From: DAHUYF01 sp963838385
GTDB lineage: Bacteria; Pseudomonadota; Alphaproteobacteria; ATCC43930; CGMCC-115725
DNA: 64,000 nt
Assembly: GCA_963838385.1 (NCBI GenBank)
Contig: CAWIRE010000014.1
Span: forward strand, 138,347-202,346
Direction of reading: 5' to 3'
Shown here: positions 1 through 8,251 of the stretch, piece after piece
How the letters are laid out: every line of letters starts with the position of its first letter
Numbering within the stretch: position 1 is the stretch's first letter
Position numbers and translations under genes: made by a program
The notes under the pieces: model-generated
What the model saw: only the letters and a program-made list of their open reading frames with translations
The model's database searches: none
Told to the model about the DNA's origin: nothing

Positions 1-1224
1 CTGCGCCGCCCACATCTGGTGCTGGCCGACCTCGGTGGTGACGTAGATGTCCTTGCCGCGGGTGAGCTGGTAGAGCCGCTCGATGGCGTATTGCGGCTTG
101 ATCACCTTGTCGGTCTTGACATAGGCGAGGCAGTTGCGCGCGCGCCAGGCCTCGATCTCCTTCCACCAGGAGGCCAGCGCCGCCTGGTCGGGCTTGAAGC
201 GCCGCGCCTTGAGCCCGGCCATGATCGCCTCGAGCGCGTTGCCGGCGTCGCTCACCAGCGGCACGTCGACGCGCACGTTCTTGTTGATCGAGGACGGGTC
301 GATGTCGATGTGGATCTTCTTGGAGTTGGGCGAGAAGGCGTTGAGCCGGCCGGTGACGCGGTCGTCGAAGCGCGAGCCGACCGCGACCATGAGGTCGCAG
401 TCATGCATGGCGAGGTTGGCCTCGTAGGTGCCGTGCATGCCGACCATGCCGAGGAATTGCGGCTGCGAGGCGGGCAGCGCGCCGAGCCCCATCAAGGTCA
501 GCGTGCAGGGGAACCCGGTGGTGCGCACCAGCTCGGTGAAGAGCGCGCAGGCCCTGGGCCCGGAATTGATGATGCCGCCGCCGCCGTAGAAGAGCGGGCG
601 CCTGGCCGCGGCGATCAGCGCCACCGCCTCCTCGATCCGCGCGGGATCGGGCTGCGTCTGCGGCCGGTAGGTCTTGTGCTGCGGCATGGTCTCGGGGCCG
701 CGATAGGCGCCCAGCGCGAAGAGCACGTCCTTGGGCAGGTCGACCACCACCGGGCCGGGCCGGCCGGTGCGCGCGACATGGAAGGCCTCGTGCAGGATGC
801 GGGCGAGGTCGTTCACGTCCTTGACCAGGTAATTGTGCTTGGTGCAGGGCCGGGTGATGCCGGTGGTGTCGGCCTCCTGGAAGGCGTCGTTGCCGATGAG
901 ATGGGTGGGCACCTGCCCGGTCAGGCAGACCAGCGGCACCGAATCCATCAGCGCATCGGTGAGGCCGGTGACGGCGTTGGTGGCGCCGGGGCCGCTGGTG
1001 ACCAGCACCACGCCGACCTTGCCGGTGCTGCGGGCATAGCCCTCGGCGGCATGGACGGCGCCCTGCTCGTGGCGCACCAGGATGTGGCGCAGATGGTTCT
1101 GCTTGAAGAGCGCGTCGTAGATCGGCAGCACGGCGCCGCCGGGATAGCCGAAAACGACATCAACGCCCTGGTCGCCCAGCGCCTTGATGATCATCTCCGC
1201 CCCCGACATCTGCTCCGTCGCCAT
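1..1224 (-). CDS. ilvB: Acetolactate synthase large subunit, 3' part missing
   Basis: This is the thiamine-diphosphate enzyme that condenses two pyruvates, or pyruvate with 2-oxobutyrate, in branched-chain amino acid synthesis. The reverse strand is open for 408 codons from the ATG at 1224 to the window edge, roughly the first two thirds of a protein of about 590 residues. The N-terminal motif GYPGGAVLPIYDAL (about residues 26-39), the catalytic Glu53 within RHEQGAVHAAEGYAR, and RFDDRVTG in the central domain are all typical of the family. GGGAGAGG lies just upstream of the chosen ATG. The C-terminal cofactor domain, and any small subunit gene, lie outside the window. The gltD-like or oxalyl-CoA paralogues of this family are less likely given the RFDDRVTG match. 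Confidence 0.95.
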   Translation of the reverse strand, partial: MATEQMSGAEMIIKALGDQGVDVVFGYPGGAVLPIYDALFKQNHLRHILVRHEQGAVHAAEGYARSTGKVGVVLVTSGPGATNAVTGLTDALMDSVPLVCLTGQVPTHLIGNDAFQEADTTGITRPCTKHNYLVKDVNDLARILHEAFHVARTGRPGPVVVDLPKDVLFALGAYRGPETMPQHKTYRPQTQPDPARIEEAVALIAAARRPLFYGGGGIINSGPRACALFTELVRTTGFPCTLTLMGLGALPASQPQFLGMVGMHGTYEANLAMHDCDLMVAVGSRFDDRVTGRLNAFSPNSKKIHIDIDPSSINKNVRVDVPLVSDAGNALEAIMAGLKARRFKPDQAALASWWKEIEAWRARNCLAYVKTDKVIKPQYAIERLYQLTRGKDIYVTTEVGQHQMWAAQ

Positions 1225-1342
1225 GACACCTCTCCCAGCCAAAAAACCGCGCAGAACGCAAGCTTCGCAGCGCGGCGGGCGGCTCTGCCCACCGCTCGGT
1301 TGGAACTTCTCGTTCCCGCGCGAAGGCGGCCACCCTAGAGGG

Positions 1343-2293
1343 CTAGGACTTAATGGTCAACAGGAACTGACGAATAAATGAAAAAATTCCCGGCAACAAC
1401 CTTTCCGAAAGTTGCTCGTCCAGGACCAGCTTCCTCAGCCCCGCCGTCTCGGGGAGCTGGTGCCGGAACCAGGTGTATTGGCGCTTGGCATAGCGCCGCG
1501 TCGCCTGCTGCGCCGCGGCGATGGCGGCGGCGCGGCTGATGCGGTGGGCGAGCGCGTCGCCGAGCTCGCGCACCCCCACCGCCTTCATCGCCGGGAGACC
1601 GGGGTCGAGGCCGCGCGCCAGGAGATCCTTCGCCTCGGCCTCGGCACCCGCTGCCATCATGGCGAGGAAGCGCGCGTCGCAGGCGGCGTAGAGCGCATCG
1701 CGCGGCGGCAGCAGCAGGATCGACGCGGCGGCGATCGCCGGCGCCGCCTGGGCGCGGCGCCAGGCGGCGAGCCCCTGCCCGGTCGCCGCCGCCACCTCAT
1801 AGGCGCGGATGAGGCGCTGGGTGTCGCCGGGCGGCAGGCGCCCGGCCGCTTCCGGGTCGAGCCGCGCCAGCGCCGCGTGGAAATCGGCGGGCCCGAGCCG
1901 GGCATGGAGCGCGCGGGCGGCGGCGCGCGCCGCGGCCGGGACCGGCGGCACCGGGGCGAGGCCGTCGAGCAGCGCGCGCAGATAGAGCCCGGTGCCGCCG
2001 ACCAGCAGCGGCAGGCGGCCGGCGTCGCGCGCCGCGGCGATCTCGGCCAGGGCGGCCTCGCGCCAGCGCCCGGCCGAATACGCCTCGGCGGCGTCGATGG
2101 TGCCGTAGAGCCGGTGCGGCGCGCGCGCCAGCTCTGCCGGCCCCGGCCGCGCCGTCAGCACCGCGAGGTCGCGATAGACCTGCATGCTGTCGGCGTTGAT
2201 GATGGTGCCGCCGAAGGCCTCGGCAACGGCCAGCGCCAGCGCCGATTTGCCGCTGCCGGTGGGCCCGGCGATGATGATGACGGACAGAGGCAT
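1343..2293 (-). CDS. miaA: tRNA dimethylallyltransferase
   Basis: Transfers a dimethylallyl group to N6 of A37 in tRNAs that read U-starting codons. Visible motifs are the P-loop GPTGSGKSALA near the N-terminus, DSMQVYRD (tRNA/substrate-binding strand), GGTGLYLRALLDG, and the C-terminal RRYAKRQYTWFRHQL. The frame stays open up to an ATG at 2311, which would add MLQPPP. I prefer the second Met (2293, MPLSVIIIAGPTG) because family members usually start a few residues before the P-loop. The total is about 316 residues, normal for MiaA. The gene lies downstream of a repeat-rich gap and is followed on the same strand by ilvB, 118 bp away. Confidence 0.95.
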   Translation of the reverse strand: MPLSVIIIAGPTGSGKSALALAVAEAFGGTIINADSMQVYRDLAVLTARPGPAELARAPHRLYGTIDAAEAYSAGRWREAALAEIAAARDAGRLPLLVGGTGLYLRALLDGLAPVPPVPAAARAAARALHARLGPADFHAALARLDPEAAGRLPPGDTQRLIRAYEVAAATGQGLAAWRRAQAAPAIAAASILLLPPRDALYAACDARFLAMMAAGAEAEAKDLLARGLDPGLPAMKAVGVRELGDALAHRISRAAAIAAAQQATRRYAKRQYTWFRHQLPETAGLRKLVLDEQLSERLLPGIFSFIRQFLLTIKS

Positions 2294-2336
2294 GGGCGGG
2301 GGTTGTAGCACTCTGGGCCGGACACGCCGACTAGGG

Positions 2337-2562
2337 TCACCACGGAGCCACGGAGGTCACGGAGAAGACGAGGAATGCGCCTCTGGAAGGCGCGCCGAAG
2401 CGATCACATCATCGCTCTCGCCTTCCCCGCGAAAGCGGGGAACCAGGGCAACCGGCGCATGCTTGCTCCTGGGCCCCCGCTTTCGCGGGGGCAACGGTGA
2501 TCATCCGATCTCCCAGACCACCAAGCACCTCTTCTCCGTGACCTCCGTGTCCTCCGTGGTGA
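2337..2562. repeat. Composite repeat: long inverted repeat around a REP-like hairpin pair
   Basis: Two arms of about 30 bp made of the CACGGAG-type repeat (2337-2366, and its reverse complement at 2532-2562) face each other. Between them lie two strong hairpins. The first has an 8-bp stem TTCCCCGC/GCGGGGAA with a GAAA loop (2423-2442). The second has an 8-bp stem GCCCCCGC/GCGGGGGC with a TTTC loop (2473-2492), which is the same hairpin in the opposite orientation. This resembles a bacterial interspersed mosaic element. No coding frame here is convincing. Confidence 0.75.
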
Positions 2563-2617
2563 AATCATCTTGTGGGGGGTAGCCGCGCGCACCGAGCCCG
2601 TGGCTACCCCCCACCCC

Positions 2618-3190
2618 AACCCTCCCCCTCAAGGGGCGGGCCGTTAGCTTACCGAGTTGGTTTTTCGTCGCCGGTCAGCGACTATGGGTAGGTCGGTCCG
2701 GGCGCAGCCACGTCGCGCGGATTAGACGACCGACAAGATAGAGAGCAACCGAAAACAGAATCACCATTCCGTCAACGAACAGAAAGCGGAGACTGCGCAA
2801 GTCCGGGCGCGGACTCGCCAGGTAGGAGACGATGCCAAAGAGCGGGAAGATGAGATACCCCGCGACGGCATAGAGAGCAGTTCGCACCCGTTTTCCATCG
2901 CAGCCGAGATAGCAAAGAACAAATGGCAAGGCCGCCATGGCGAGAAGGCCAAAGAATATGAAAAGGAGCTCGGGGAATGTCGCGAGCGTAGGCATGTGTT
3001 GTCTTCCGTGCTCCCGTTCGAACGGGCCCCTCTACGGTCGAAGCTCCGTGCTCCGACTGGATATGGGGATCCGCCAGGTTCCAGCTTAGTGCGTCAGCGC
3101 CAGATTGAAGACAACGTATAAGCGTTCTTCGCGCCGGCGTCCCGGGCCAACTCGTTAAGCTAACGGCCCGCCTCAAGGGGGGAGGGGGTT
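2618..3190. mobile_element. Small element bounded by ~43-bp inverted repeats
   Basis: The left arm (2618-2660) and right arm (3147-3190) are inverted copies that match at nearly every position over about 43 bp, including the core CGGGCCGTTAGCTTA. The outer part of each arm is the CCCCAACCCTCCCCC repeat that is also seen near 17810. Between the arms is visibly less GC-rich DNA carrying one membrane-protein ORF. No transposase is present, so if mobile it would be non-autonomous. The ends do not match the integron attC consensus (no RYYYAAC/GTTRRRY pair), so a cassette origin is not claimed. Confidence 0.55.
2675..2995 (-). CDS. Hypothetical membrane protein inside inverted-repeat element
   Basis: The ORF encodes 106 residues with three predicted hydrophobic stretches: about 8-30 (PELLFIFFGLLAMAALPFVL), 42-60, and 72-92. 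It ends in a basic, polar tail. I do not recognise the family. Its composition is less GC-biased than the flanking genes, and it lies wholly between the two inverted arms at 2618 and 3147, so it may have arrived with that element. An overlapping frame (2772-3176, same strand) lacks any protein-like character and is rejected. Whether it is translated cannot be judged from sequence alone. The ATG has no strong ribosome-binding site. Confidence 0.5.
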   Translation of the reverse strand: MPTLATFPELLFIFFGLLAMAALPFVLCYLGCDGKRVRTALYAVAGYLIFPLFGIVSYLASPRPDLRSLRFLFVDGMVILFSVALYLVGRLIRATWLRPDRPTHSR

Positions 3191-3264
3191 AGAATCAACA
3201 CCGGCGACGACGCTTCGCCTCGCGCCCGCTTGCATCCGGCCGGTCGCTCGCCGATAACCCGCGC

Positions 3265-4176
3265 ATGCCTGCCAATGTCCTGACGTTGATCGCGGCGCCG
3301 GCAGAAGCGGCGCAAGCGAGCCTGGCCGTCGATGCCGTGGTCGAGGGGTTGCGGCGGCTGGGGGCCGCGGTGGCGCCGCGGCGGTGGCTGGCGCCCGATC
3401 AGGCCTGCGACATCTCGTTCGACGATCTCGATCCCGATCAGGCCGATGCCGCGGCGCGCGCGGCGCTGGCCCAGCTGGGCGCGCCGGCCATCGACCTGGT
3501 GGCGCAGCCCGCGGCCAACCGGCGCAAGCGGCTGCTGCTGGCCGACATGGAATCCACCATCATCGCCAACGAGATGCTCGACGAGCTCGGCGATCTCCTG
3601 GGGCTCGGCCAGCGGATCGCCGAGATCACCCGGCGGGCGATGAACGACGAGCTCGACTTCGCCGCCGCGCTGCGCGAGCGGGTGGCGCTGCTGCAGGGCA
3701 CGCCCGAGGCGGCGCTGGCCGAGGTCGGCGCGCGCATCCGCGTCACCTCCGGCGCCGCGGCGCTCGTCGCCACCATGCGCGCCAACGGCGCCTATGCCGT
3801 GCTCGTCTCCGGCGGCTTCAGCATCTTCACCGGGCGCGTCCGCGCCGCGCTGGGCTTCGATCTCGACCTCGCCAACGAGCTGCTGCTCGAGAACGGCCGG
3901 CTCGCGGGCGCGGTGCGCGAGCCGATCTTCGGCCGCGACGGCAAGCTCGCGAGCCTGAAGCGGCTGGCCGCCGAGCACGGCCTGCCGCTGGCGGCGACCC
4001 TGGCGGTGGGCGACGGCGCCAACGACATCGACATGGTGGAGGCGGCCGGGCTCGGCGTCGCCTTCCACGCCAAGCCGGCGCTGGCGGCGCGCGCGCGCTG
4101 CCGCATCGACCACGCGGACCTCACGGCGCTGCTGTTCGTGCAGGGGTATAGCGCGGAGGACGTTGTCTCAGGCTAG
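3265..4176 (+). CDS. serB: Phosphoserine phosphatase
   Basis: HAD-superfamily enzyme catalysing the last step of serine synthesis. Residues 1-85 form an ACT-like N-terminal region and the HAD core begins at about 88. Motif I reads ADMESTII, with nucleophile Asp94. The usual second aspartate of DxDx(T/V) is replaced by Glu96. Motif II (VLVSGGFS) and motif III (VGDGANDIDMVEAAGLGVAF) are intact, as is the selectivity region NEMLDELGDLLGLG. The length of 303 residues is typical of proteobacterial SerB. The gene stands alone between the inverted-repeat element and a repeat-rich gap before degP, which converges on it. Confidence 0.92.
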   Translation: MPANVLTLIAAPAEAAQASLAVDAVVEGLRRLGAAVAPRRWLAPDQACDISFDDLDPDQADAAARAALAQLGAPAIDLVAQPAANRRKRLLLADMESTIIANEMLDELGDLLGLGQRIAEITRRAMNDELDFAAALRERVALLQGTPEAALAEVGARIRVTSGAAALVATMRANGAYAVLVSGGFSIFTGRVRAALGFDLDLANELLLENGRLAGAVREPIFGRDGKLASLKRLAAEHGLPLAATLAVGDGANDIDMVEAAGLGVAFHAKPALAARARCRIDHADLTALLFVQGYSAEDVVSG

Positions 4177-4265
4177 TCCGCACGGTGCGGGCTTTCGCGC
4201 CCCGGATCAAGTCCGGGGCGCTGGCGCCCGCCCGCGACAACGCTTCGCGTTGCGCGGTGCCCGCC
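4177..4265. repeat. Partial copy of modular hairpin repeat between serB and degP
   Basis: The gap holds the module TCCGCACGGTGCGGGCTTTCGCG, then a hairpin CCCCGGATCAAGTCCGGGG, then GCGCTGGCGCCCGCC, then the CAACGC-TTC-GCGTTG hairpin (about 4239-4253). The same order occurs at 41484-41563, except that a different central hairpin (GGTTGC-type) is used there. It lies between two convergent stop codons and could serve as a bidirectional terminator. Confidence 0.7.
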
Positions 4266-5738
4266 TTAGCTTTTATTGTCGACCTTGAGGGCGACGAAGC
4301 GGAGGTCGCCTTGGCGGTCGACGAGCAGCAGCACCGATTTGCGGCCGGCCTTCTTGGCCTCGTCGATCCGGGCGGTGATCTGCGCCGGGGTCTTCACCTC
4401 TTCCTGCGCCACCTCGACGATGACGTCGCCGGCGCGCATGCCCTTCTCGGAGGCGGCGCTGTCGGGGGCGACCTCGACCACCACCACGCCGGCCGAATCC
4501 TCGGCCAGCGAGAAGCGCTCGCGCAGCTCCGGCGTGAGGTTGGCGAGCGCCAATCCCAGCGCCTTCACCGTGCCCGGCGGCACCGCCGGCGGCTGCTGCT
4601 TGCTCGGCGTCAGCGCCGCCTGCTGCTCCTCCTCCTTGAGCTCGCCGACCTTGACCTCGAAGGTGTGCTCCTTGCGCTTGCGCCACACCGTGATCTTGAC
4701 CGCCTTGTCGATCGGCGTCTCGGCGACGAGGCGCGGCAGGCGGTGCATGTCGGTCACCTCCTTGCCGTCGAAGGTGAGCACGACATCGCCGGGCTGGATG
4801 CCCGCCGCCGCCGCCGGACCGCCGTCGCGGACGCTGGCGATGAGGGCGCCGCGCGGCTTGTCGAGGCCCAGGCTCTCGGCGATCTCGTCGGTGACGCTCT
4901 GGATGTTGACGCCGAGCCAGCCGCGCCGGACATGGCCGAAATCGCGCAGCTGCTCGACCACCGGCCGCGCCAAATTTGACGGGATGGCGAAGCCGATGCC
5001 GATCGAGCCGCCCGAGGGCGAGTAGATCGCCGTGTTGATGCCGATCACCTCGCCGTTCATGTTGAACATCGGGCCGCCGGAATTGCCGCGGTTGATCGAG
5101 GCGTCGGTCTGCAGGAAGTCGTCATAGGGGCCGGCGTTGATCTCGCGCGCGCGCGCCGAGAGGATGCCCGCCGTCACCGTGCCGCCGAGGCCGAACGGGT
5201 TGCCGATCGCCAGCACCCAGTCGCCGACGCGGGTGATGTCGCTGTCGCCGAACTTGACCGCGACCAGCGGCTTGCTCGGCTTGATGCGCAGCAGCGCGAG
5301 GTCGACCTTGGTGTCGCGGCCGACGACCTCGGCCTTGAAATTGGTGTCGTCCTGCAAGGTGACGGTGATCTCGTCGGCATCGGCGATGACGTGGTTGTTG
5401 GTCACGACCAAGCCGGAGGGGTCGATGACGAAGCCCGAGCCCAGCGAGGTGGCGCGGCGCGGCGCCGCCTCGGGCTTGTTCTTGTTGCGATCGAGGAAGT
5501 CCTTGAAGAACTCCTCGAAGGGCGAGCCCGGCGGGAATTGCGGTATTTCCGGCCCGGCACGCCCGGGCTTGTCGCTCTTGATGATCTGGGTGGTCGAGAT
5601 GTTGACCACGGCCGGCAGCAGCTTGGCGGCGAGATCGGCGAAACCGTCCGGCGCGGGCTTGGCCGGGACGGCACCGGCGGGAAACAGCAGCGCGGCGGCC
5701 AGCGCCAGCGCAGGCAGCATGCGCCGCCGGCCTTGCAT
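4266..5738 (-). CDS. degP: Periplasmic Do-type serine protease (DegP/DegQ/HtrA)
   Basis: Exported protease/chaperone that degrades misfolded envelope proteins. The catalytic triad is visible as His116 (VVTNNHVIADADE), Asp146 (DLALLRI) and Ser220 (RGNSGGPMF). It is followed by PDZ domains at about 270-355 and 385-480. The N-terminus has basic residues and a hydrophobic stretch ending near AVPAKPA, consistent with a signal peptide. The length of 490 residues is typical. An alternative start at 5720 (MLPALALAAALLF) has a better-placed AAGG and would still give a signal peptide. The gene lies downstream of hflK-hflC-DUF2065 on the same strand with a 132-bp gap. This is a conserved alphaproteobacterial arrangement for membrane and envelope protein quality control. 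Confidence 0.95.
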   Translation of the reverse strand: MQGRRRMLPALALAAALLFPAGAVPAKPAPDGFADLAAKLLPAVVNISTTQIIKSDKPGRAGPEIPQFPPGSPFEEFFKDFLDRNKNKPEAAPRRATSLGSGFVIDPSGLVVTNNHVIADADEITVTLQDDTNFKAEVVGRDTKVDLALLRIKPSKPLVAVKFGDSDITRVGDWVLAIGNPFGLGGTVTAGILSARAREINAGPYDDFLQTDASINRGNSGGPMFNMNGEVIGINTAIYSPSGGSIGIGFAIPSNLARPVVEQLRDFGHVRRGWLGVNIQSVTDEIAESLGLDKPRGALIASVRDGGPAAAAGIQPGDVVLTFDGKEVTDMHRLPRLVAETPIDKAVKITVWRKRKEHTFEVKVGELKEEEQQAALTPSKQQPPAVPPGTVKALGLALANLTPELRERFSLAEDSAGVVVVEVAPDSAASEKGMRAGDVIVEVAQEEVKTPAQITARIDEAKKAGRKSVLLLVDRQGDLRFVALKVDNKS

Positions 5739-5870
5739 CCGACTGATAAGTCAACTCACGAACCAACTCCCTAGGACAAGCGATGCCGGAGATGAAATGA
5801 TTTTAAGGGAGAATCCCGGCATAAACCAGCGTGATCCCGCGGCACCGGCGGGACGAGCCGAAGCCGGGCA

Positions 5871-6056
5871 TCAATGGCGGATCAGCCACACCGCCGCAAC
5901 CCCGAGGCAGGCGGCGATGAGCCCGGTGGCGCGCAGCGCCGAGGGCGGCAGCGTCATCACCTGCCCCACCATCCGCTTCATCCCGTCGGGAAACGCCGAG
6001 TAGAGCAGCCCCTCGATGACGAAGACGAGGGCGAGCGCCGTGGCGAAATCCCGCAT
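5871..6056 (-). CDS. DUF2065 small membrane protein
   Basis: A 61-residue protein with two hydrophobic segments (about 5-20 and 40-58), matching the DUF2065/YjeT family: N-terminal ALALVFVIEGLLYSAFPDGMKRM and a C-terminal ATGLIAACLGVAAVWL helix. Genes of this family usually sit beside hflK/hflC, and here it starts 14 bp after the hflC stop, so it is probably co-transcribed. The molecular role is unknown; by context it may be an accessory of the HflKC complex. Confidence 0.85.
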   Translation of the reverse strand: MRDFATALALVFVIEGLLYSAFPDGMKRMVGQVMTLPPSALRATGLIAACLGVAAVWLIRH

Positions 6057-6070
6057 CCCGCCCGCCTCCC

Positions 6071-6961
6071 TCAGCGCGCCGCCGGGGCCGGCGCGGCGGC
6101 GGGCTTGGGCGGCGCGGCCAGATAGCGGAAGAACGCGTCGTCGGGCGAGAGCACGAAGGTCGTGTCCTGGCCCGAGAGCGCGTTCTTGTAGGCCTCGAGC
6201 GAGCGGTAGAAGGCGAAGAACGCCTTGTCCTTGCCGAAGGCGTCGGCATAGATCTTGATGCTGTCGGCATCGCCCTGGCCGCGCAGGATCTGCGCCTGCT
6301 TCTGCGCCTCGGCCAGGATCTCGGTGCGCTGGCGGTCGGCATCGGCGCGGATCTCGGCCGCGGCCTGGTCGCCATTGGCGCGGTACTGGGCGGCCTCGCG
6401 CTCGCGGTCGGACTTCATGCGGGCGTAGATCGCCTGGCTGTTGGCCTCGGGCAGGTCGGCGCGGCGCAGCCGCACATCGGTGATGGCGATGCCGAAGCCC
6501 TTGGTCTGGTCGTTCACGGACTGACGGATCCGCCGCATCGTCTCCTCGCGCTTGCCCGAGACGACGTCGGCCAGCGCCACCGTGCTGATGATGTTGCGCA
6601 CGGCGCCGTTCATGATCGGGGTAAGCCGCGAGCGCGCCGCCAGCTCGGTGCCGATGGTCTGGTAGAAGAGCAGCGGATTGACGATGCGGAAGCGCGAATA
6701 GGCGTCGACGATCATCGGCTTCTGGTCGGCGGCGGTGACCCGCGCCGCCGCCAGGTCGAAGTCGAGCACGCGCTTGTCGTAGTCGATGACGCTCTCCCAG
6801 GGCCGCTTCACGTAGAGGCCGGGGGCGGCCACGACGCGGACGGGATTGCCGAACTGCAGCACGATCGCCTGCTCGGTCTGGGTGACGATGAACGGCATGG
6901 TGAACAGCACGAAGCCCAGGATCAGGACCAGGGCGGTGCCGAGGGCAAGGCGGAAGCTCAT
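6071..6961 (-). CDS. hflC: HflC, SPFH/stomatin-type modulator of FtsH
   Basis: Membrane-anchored partner of HflK that together forms a large cage around the FtsH protease. One N-terminal transmembrane helix (about 7-25, LGTALVLILGFVLFTMPFIV) is followed by the SPFH/band-7 domain (FGNPVRVVAAPGLYVKRPWE...) and an alanine/glutamate-rich coiled coil around 180-230. The length of 296 residues is typical. The gene starts 4 bp after the hflK stop, which indicates one transcription unit. The order hflK-hflC-DUF2065-degP supports a joint role in membrane protein quality control. Confidence 0.95.
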   Translation of the reverse strand: MSFRLALGTALVLILGFVLFTMPFIVTQTEQAIVLQFGNPVRVVAAPGLYVKRPWESVIDYDKRVLDFDLAAARVTAADQKPMIVDAYSRFRIVNPLLFYQTIGTELAARSRLTPIMNGAVRNIISTVALADVVSGKREETMRRIRQSVNDQTKGFGIAITDVRLRRADLPEANSQAIYARMKSDREREAAQYRANGDQAAAEIRADADRQRTEILAEAQKQAQILRGQGDADSIKIYADAFGKDKAFFAFYRSLEAYKNALSGQDTTFVLSPDDAFFRYLAAPPKPAAAPAPAAR

Positions 6962-6965
6962 CGCG

Positions 6966-8105
6966 TCACCGCTGCGTCTGGGGTTGCGGCGCGGCCGGCG
7001 GCCGGGCCGGCGGCCTCAGCTCCGGCAGCGGCAGATAGGGCAGCACGCCGGCCTGGGTCGCCGCCTTGTCGAGGATCAGCTTGTTGGCGCCGGAGAGCAC
7101 CTTCTCCATGGTCTCGATGTAGAGCCGCTGCGCGGTGACGTCCTCGGCCTGCTTGTAGGCCTGGTAGACGGCGAGGAAGCGGCTGGCGTCGCCTTCGGCC
7201 TGGCGCACCACCTGCTGGCGGTAGGCCTCGGCCGCCTGGGTGATCTGCGCCGCATCGCCCTTGGCGCGCGGCACGATGTTGCTGGCATATGTCTTCGCCT
7301 GGATGACCTTGCTGTCGCGCTCGGTCTTGGCCGTCTGCACGTCGGTGAAGGCGGCGATCACGTCCTGCGACGGCAGGTCGATGCGGCGCAGGTTGATGGT
7401 GGTGATCTGCACGCCGCTCTGATACTCGTCGAGAATGTGCTGCAGCAGCTCCTGCGCGTCCTTCACGATCTTGTCCTGGCCGCCGACGATGGCGTCGATG
7501 GCCGGGGTGCGGCCGATCACCTCGCGCATCGCGCTCTCGGCCACCGCCTTCACCGTCTCGTCGGGATTGCGGATGTTGAAGAGGAAGTTCGGCGCGTCCT
7601 TGACCACGTACTGCACCGTGAAATAGACGTCGAGCAGGTTCTCGTCGCCGGTCAGCATGCGCGATTCCTGCGGCTCCTGGCCGTTCTCGAAGGCCCGCCC
7701 CTGCCCCTGCCCGCCGGCGCCGATCTCGATGGTGTTGACGCGGGTGACGCTCGGCGTCAGCACCGTCTCGATCGGATAGGGCAGATGGTAGTTGGCGCCC
7801 GGCGTGGTCTTGCGGTTGAAGGCGCCGAAGCGCAGCACGATGCCTTCCTGGTCGGGCTGCACGAAATAGATGCCGCTCAGCAGCCAGATGACGATCAGCG
7901 CCAGCACCACCAGGATGACACCGCGGCCGCCGCCCCAGCCGCCGGGCAGCGCGCGGCGGAACCGGGCCTGGCCGCGGCGCAGGATTTCCTCGAGGTTGGG
8001 CGGCTGCGGCCCGCCGCCGCGGCCCCACGGACTCTGGCCGCCGCCCCACGGGCCACCCCCGCCGCCGCCGCCGTTGCCGCCGCCGCCTTGGTTCTGCCAG
8101 GGCAT
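6966..8105 (-). CDS. hflK: HflK, SPFH-family modulator of FtsH
   Basis: A 379-residue protein with the characteristic Gly/Trp-rich cytoplasmic N-terminus (about 1-45), one transmembrane helix (about 64-84, VILVVLALIVIWLLSGIYFV) and a band-7 domain starting VQPDQEGIVLRFGAFN. A long Ala/Glu coiled coil follows, then a proline-rich C-terminal tail (RPPARPPAAPQPQ). It is the first gene of the hflK-hflC-DUF2065 unit. The 146-bp gap upstream separates it from the divergent mrp gene and must hold both promoters. Confidence 0.95.
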   Translation of the reverse strand: MPWQNQGGGGNGGGGGGGPWGGGQSPWGRGGGPQPPNLEEILRRGQARFRRALPGGWGGGRGVILVVLALIVIWLLSGIYFVQPDQEGIVLRFGAFNRKTTPGANYHLPYPIETVLTPSVTRVNTIEIGAGGQGQGRAFENGQEPQESRMLTGDENLLDVYFTVQYVVKDAPNFLFNIRNPDETVKAVAESAMREVIGRTPAIDAIVGGQDKIVKDAQELLQHILDEYQSGVQITTINLRRIDLPSQDVIAAFTDVQTAKTERDSKVIQAKTYASNIVPRAKGDAAQITQAAEAYRQQVVRQAEGDASRFLAVYQAYKQAEDVTAQRLYIETMEKVLSGANKLILDKAATQAGVLPYLPLPELRPPARPPAAPQPQTQR

Positions 8106-8251
8106 GTCGCTTGGTACCTCCTCAACGGCGAGCGCCGGCTTTGCAAAGCACCGGGTTTCGCCTATATGACAGCCTTCCCACGCAGCCAGCGATGGGCGGA
8201 TCGCACCCCGATAAGGGTGCGCGTCCCCGATGTCAAGAACGAGAGGATCGC

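Noticed and set aside
2772..3176. 134-residue alternative frame inside the inverted-repeat element
   Set aside because: It overlaps the better membrane-protein frame, reads into the repeat arm, and lacks hydrophobic or domain structure.
2618..3190. Integron gene cassette with attC site
   Set aside because: The arms contain GTTAGC-like words, but no RYYYAAC/GTTRRRY core pair is present in correct order, and there is no integrase or second cassette.
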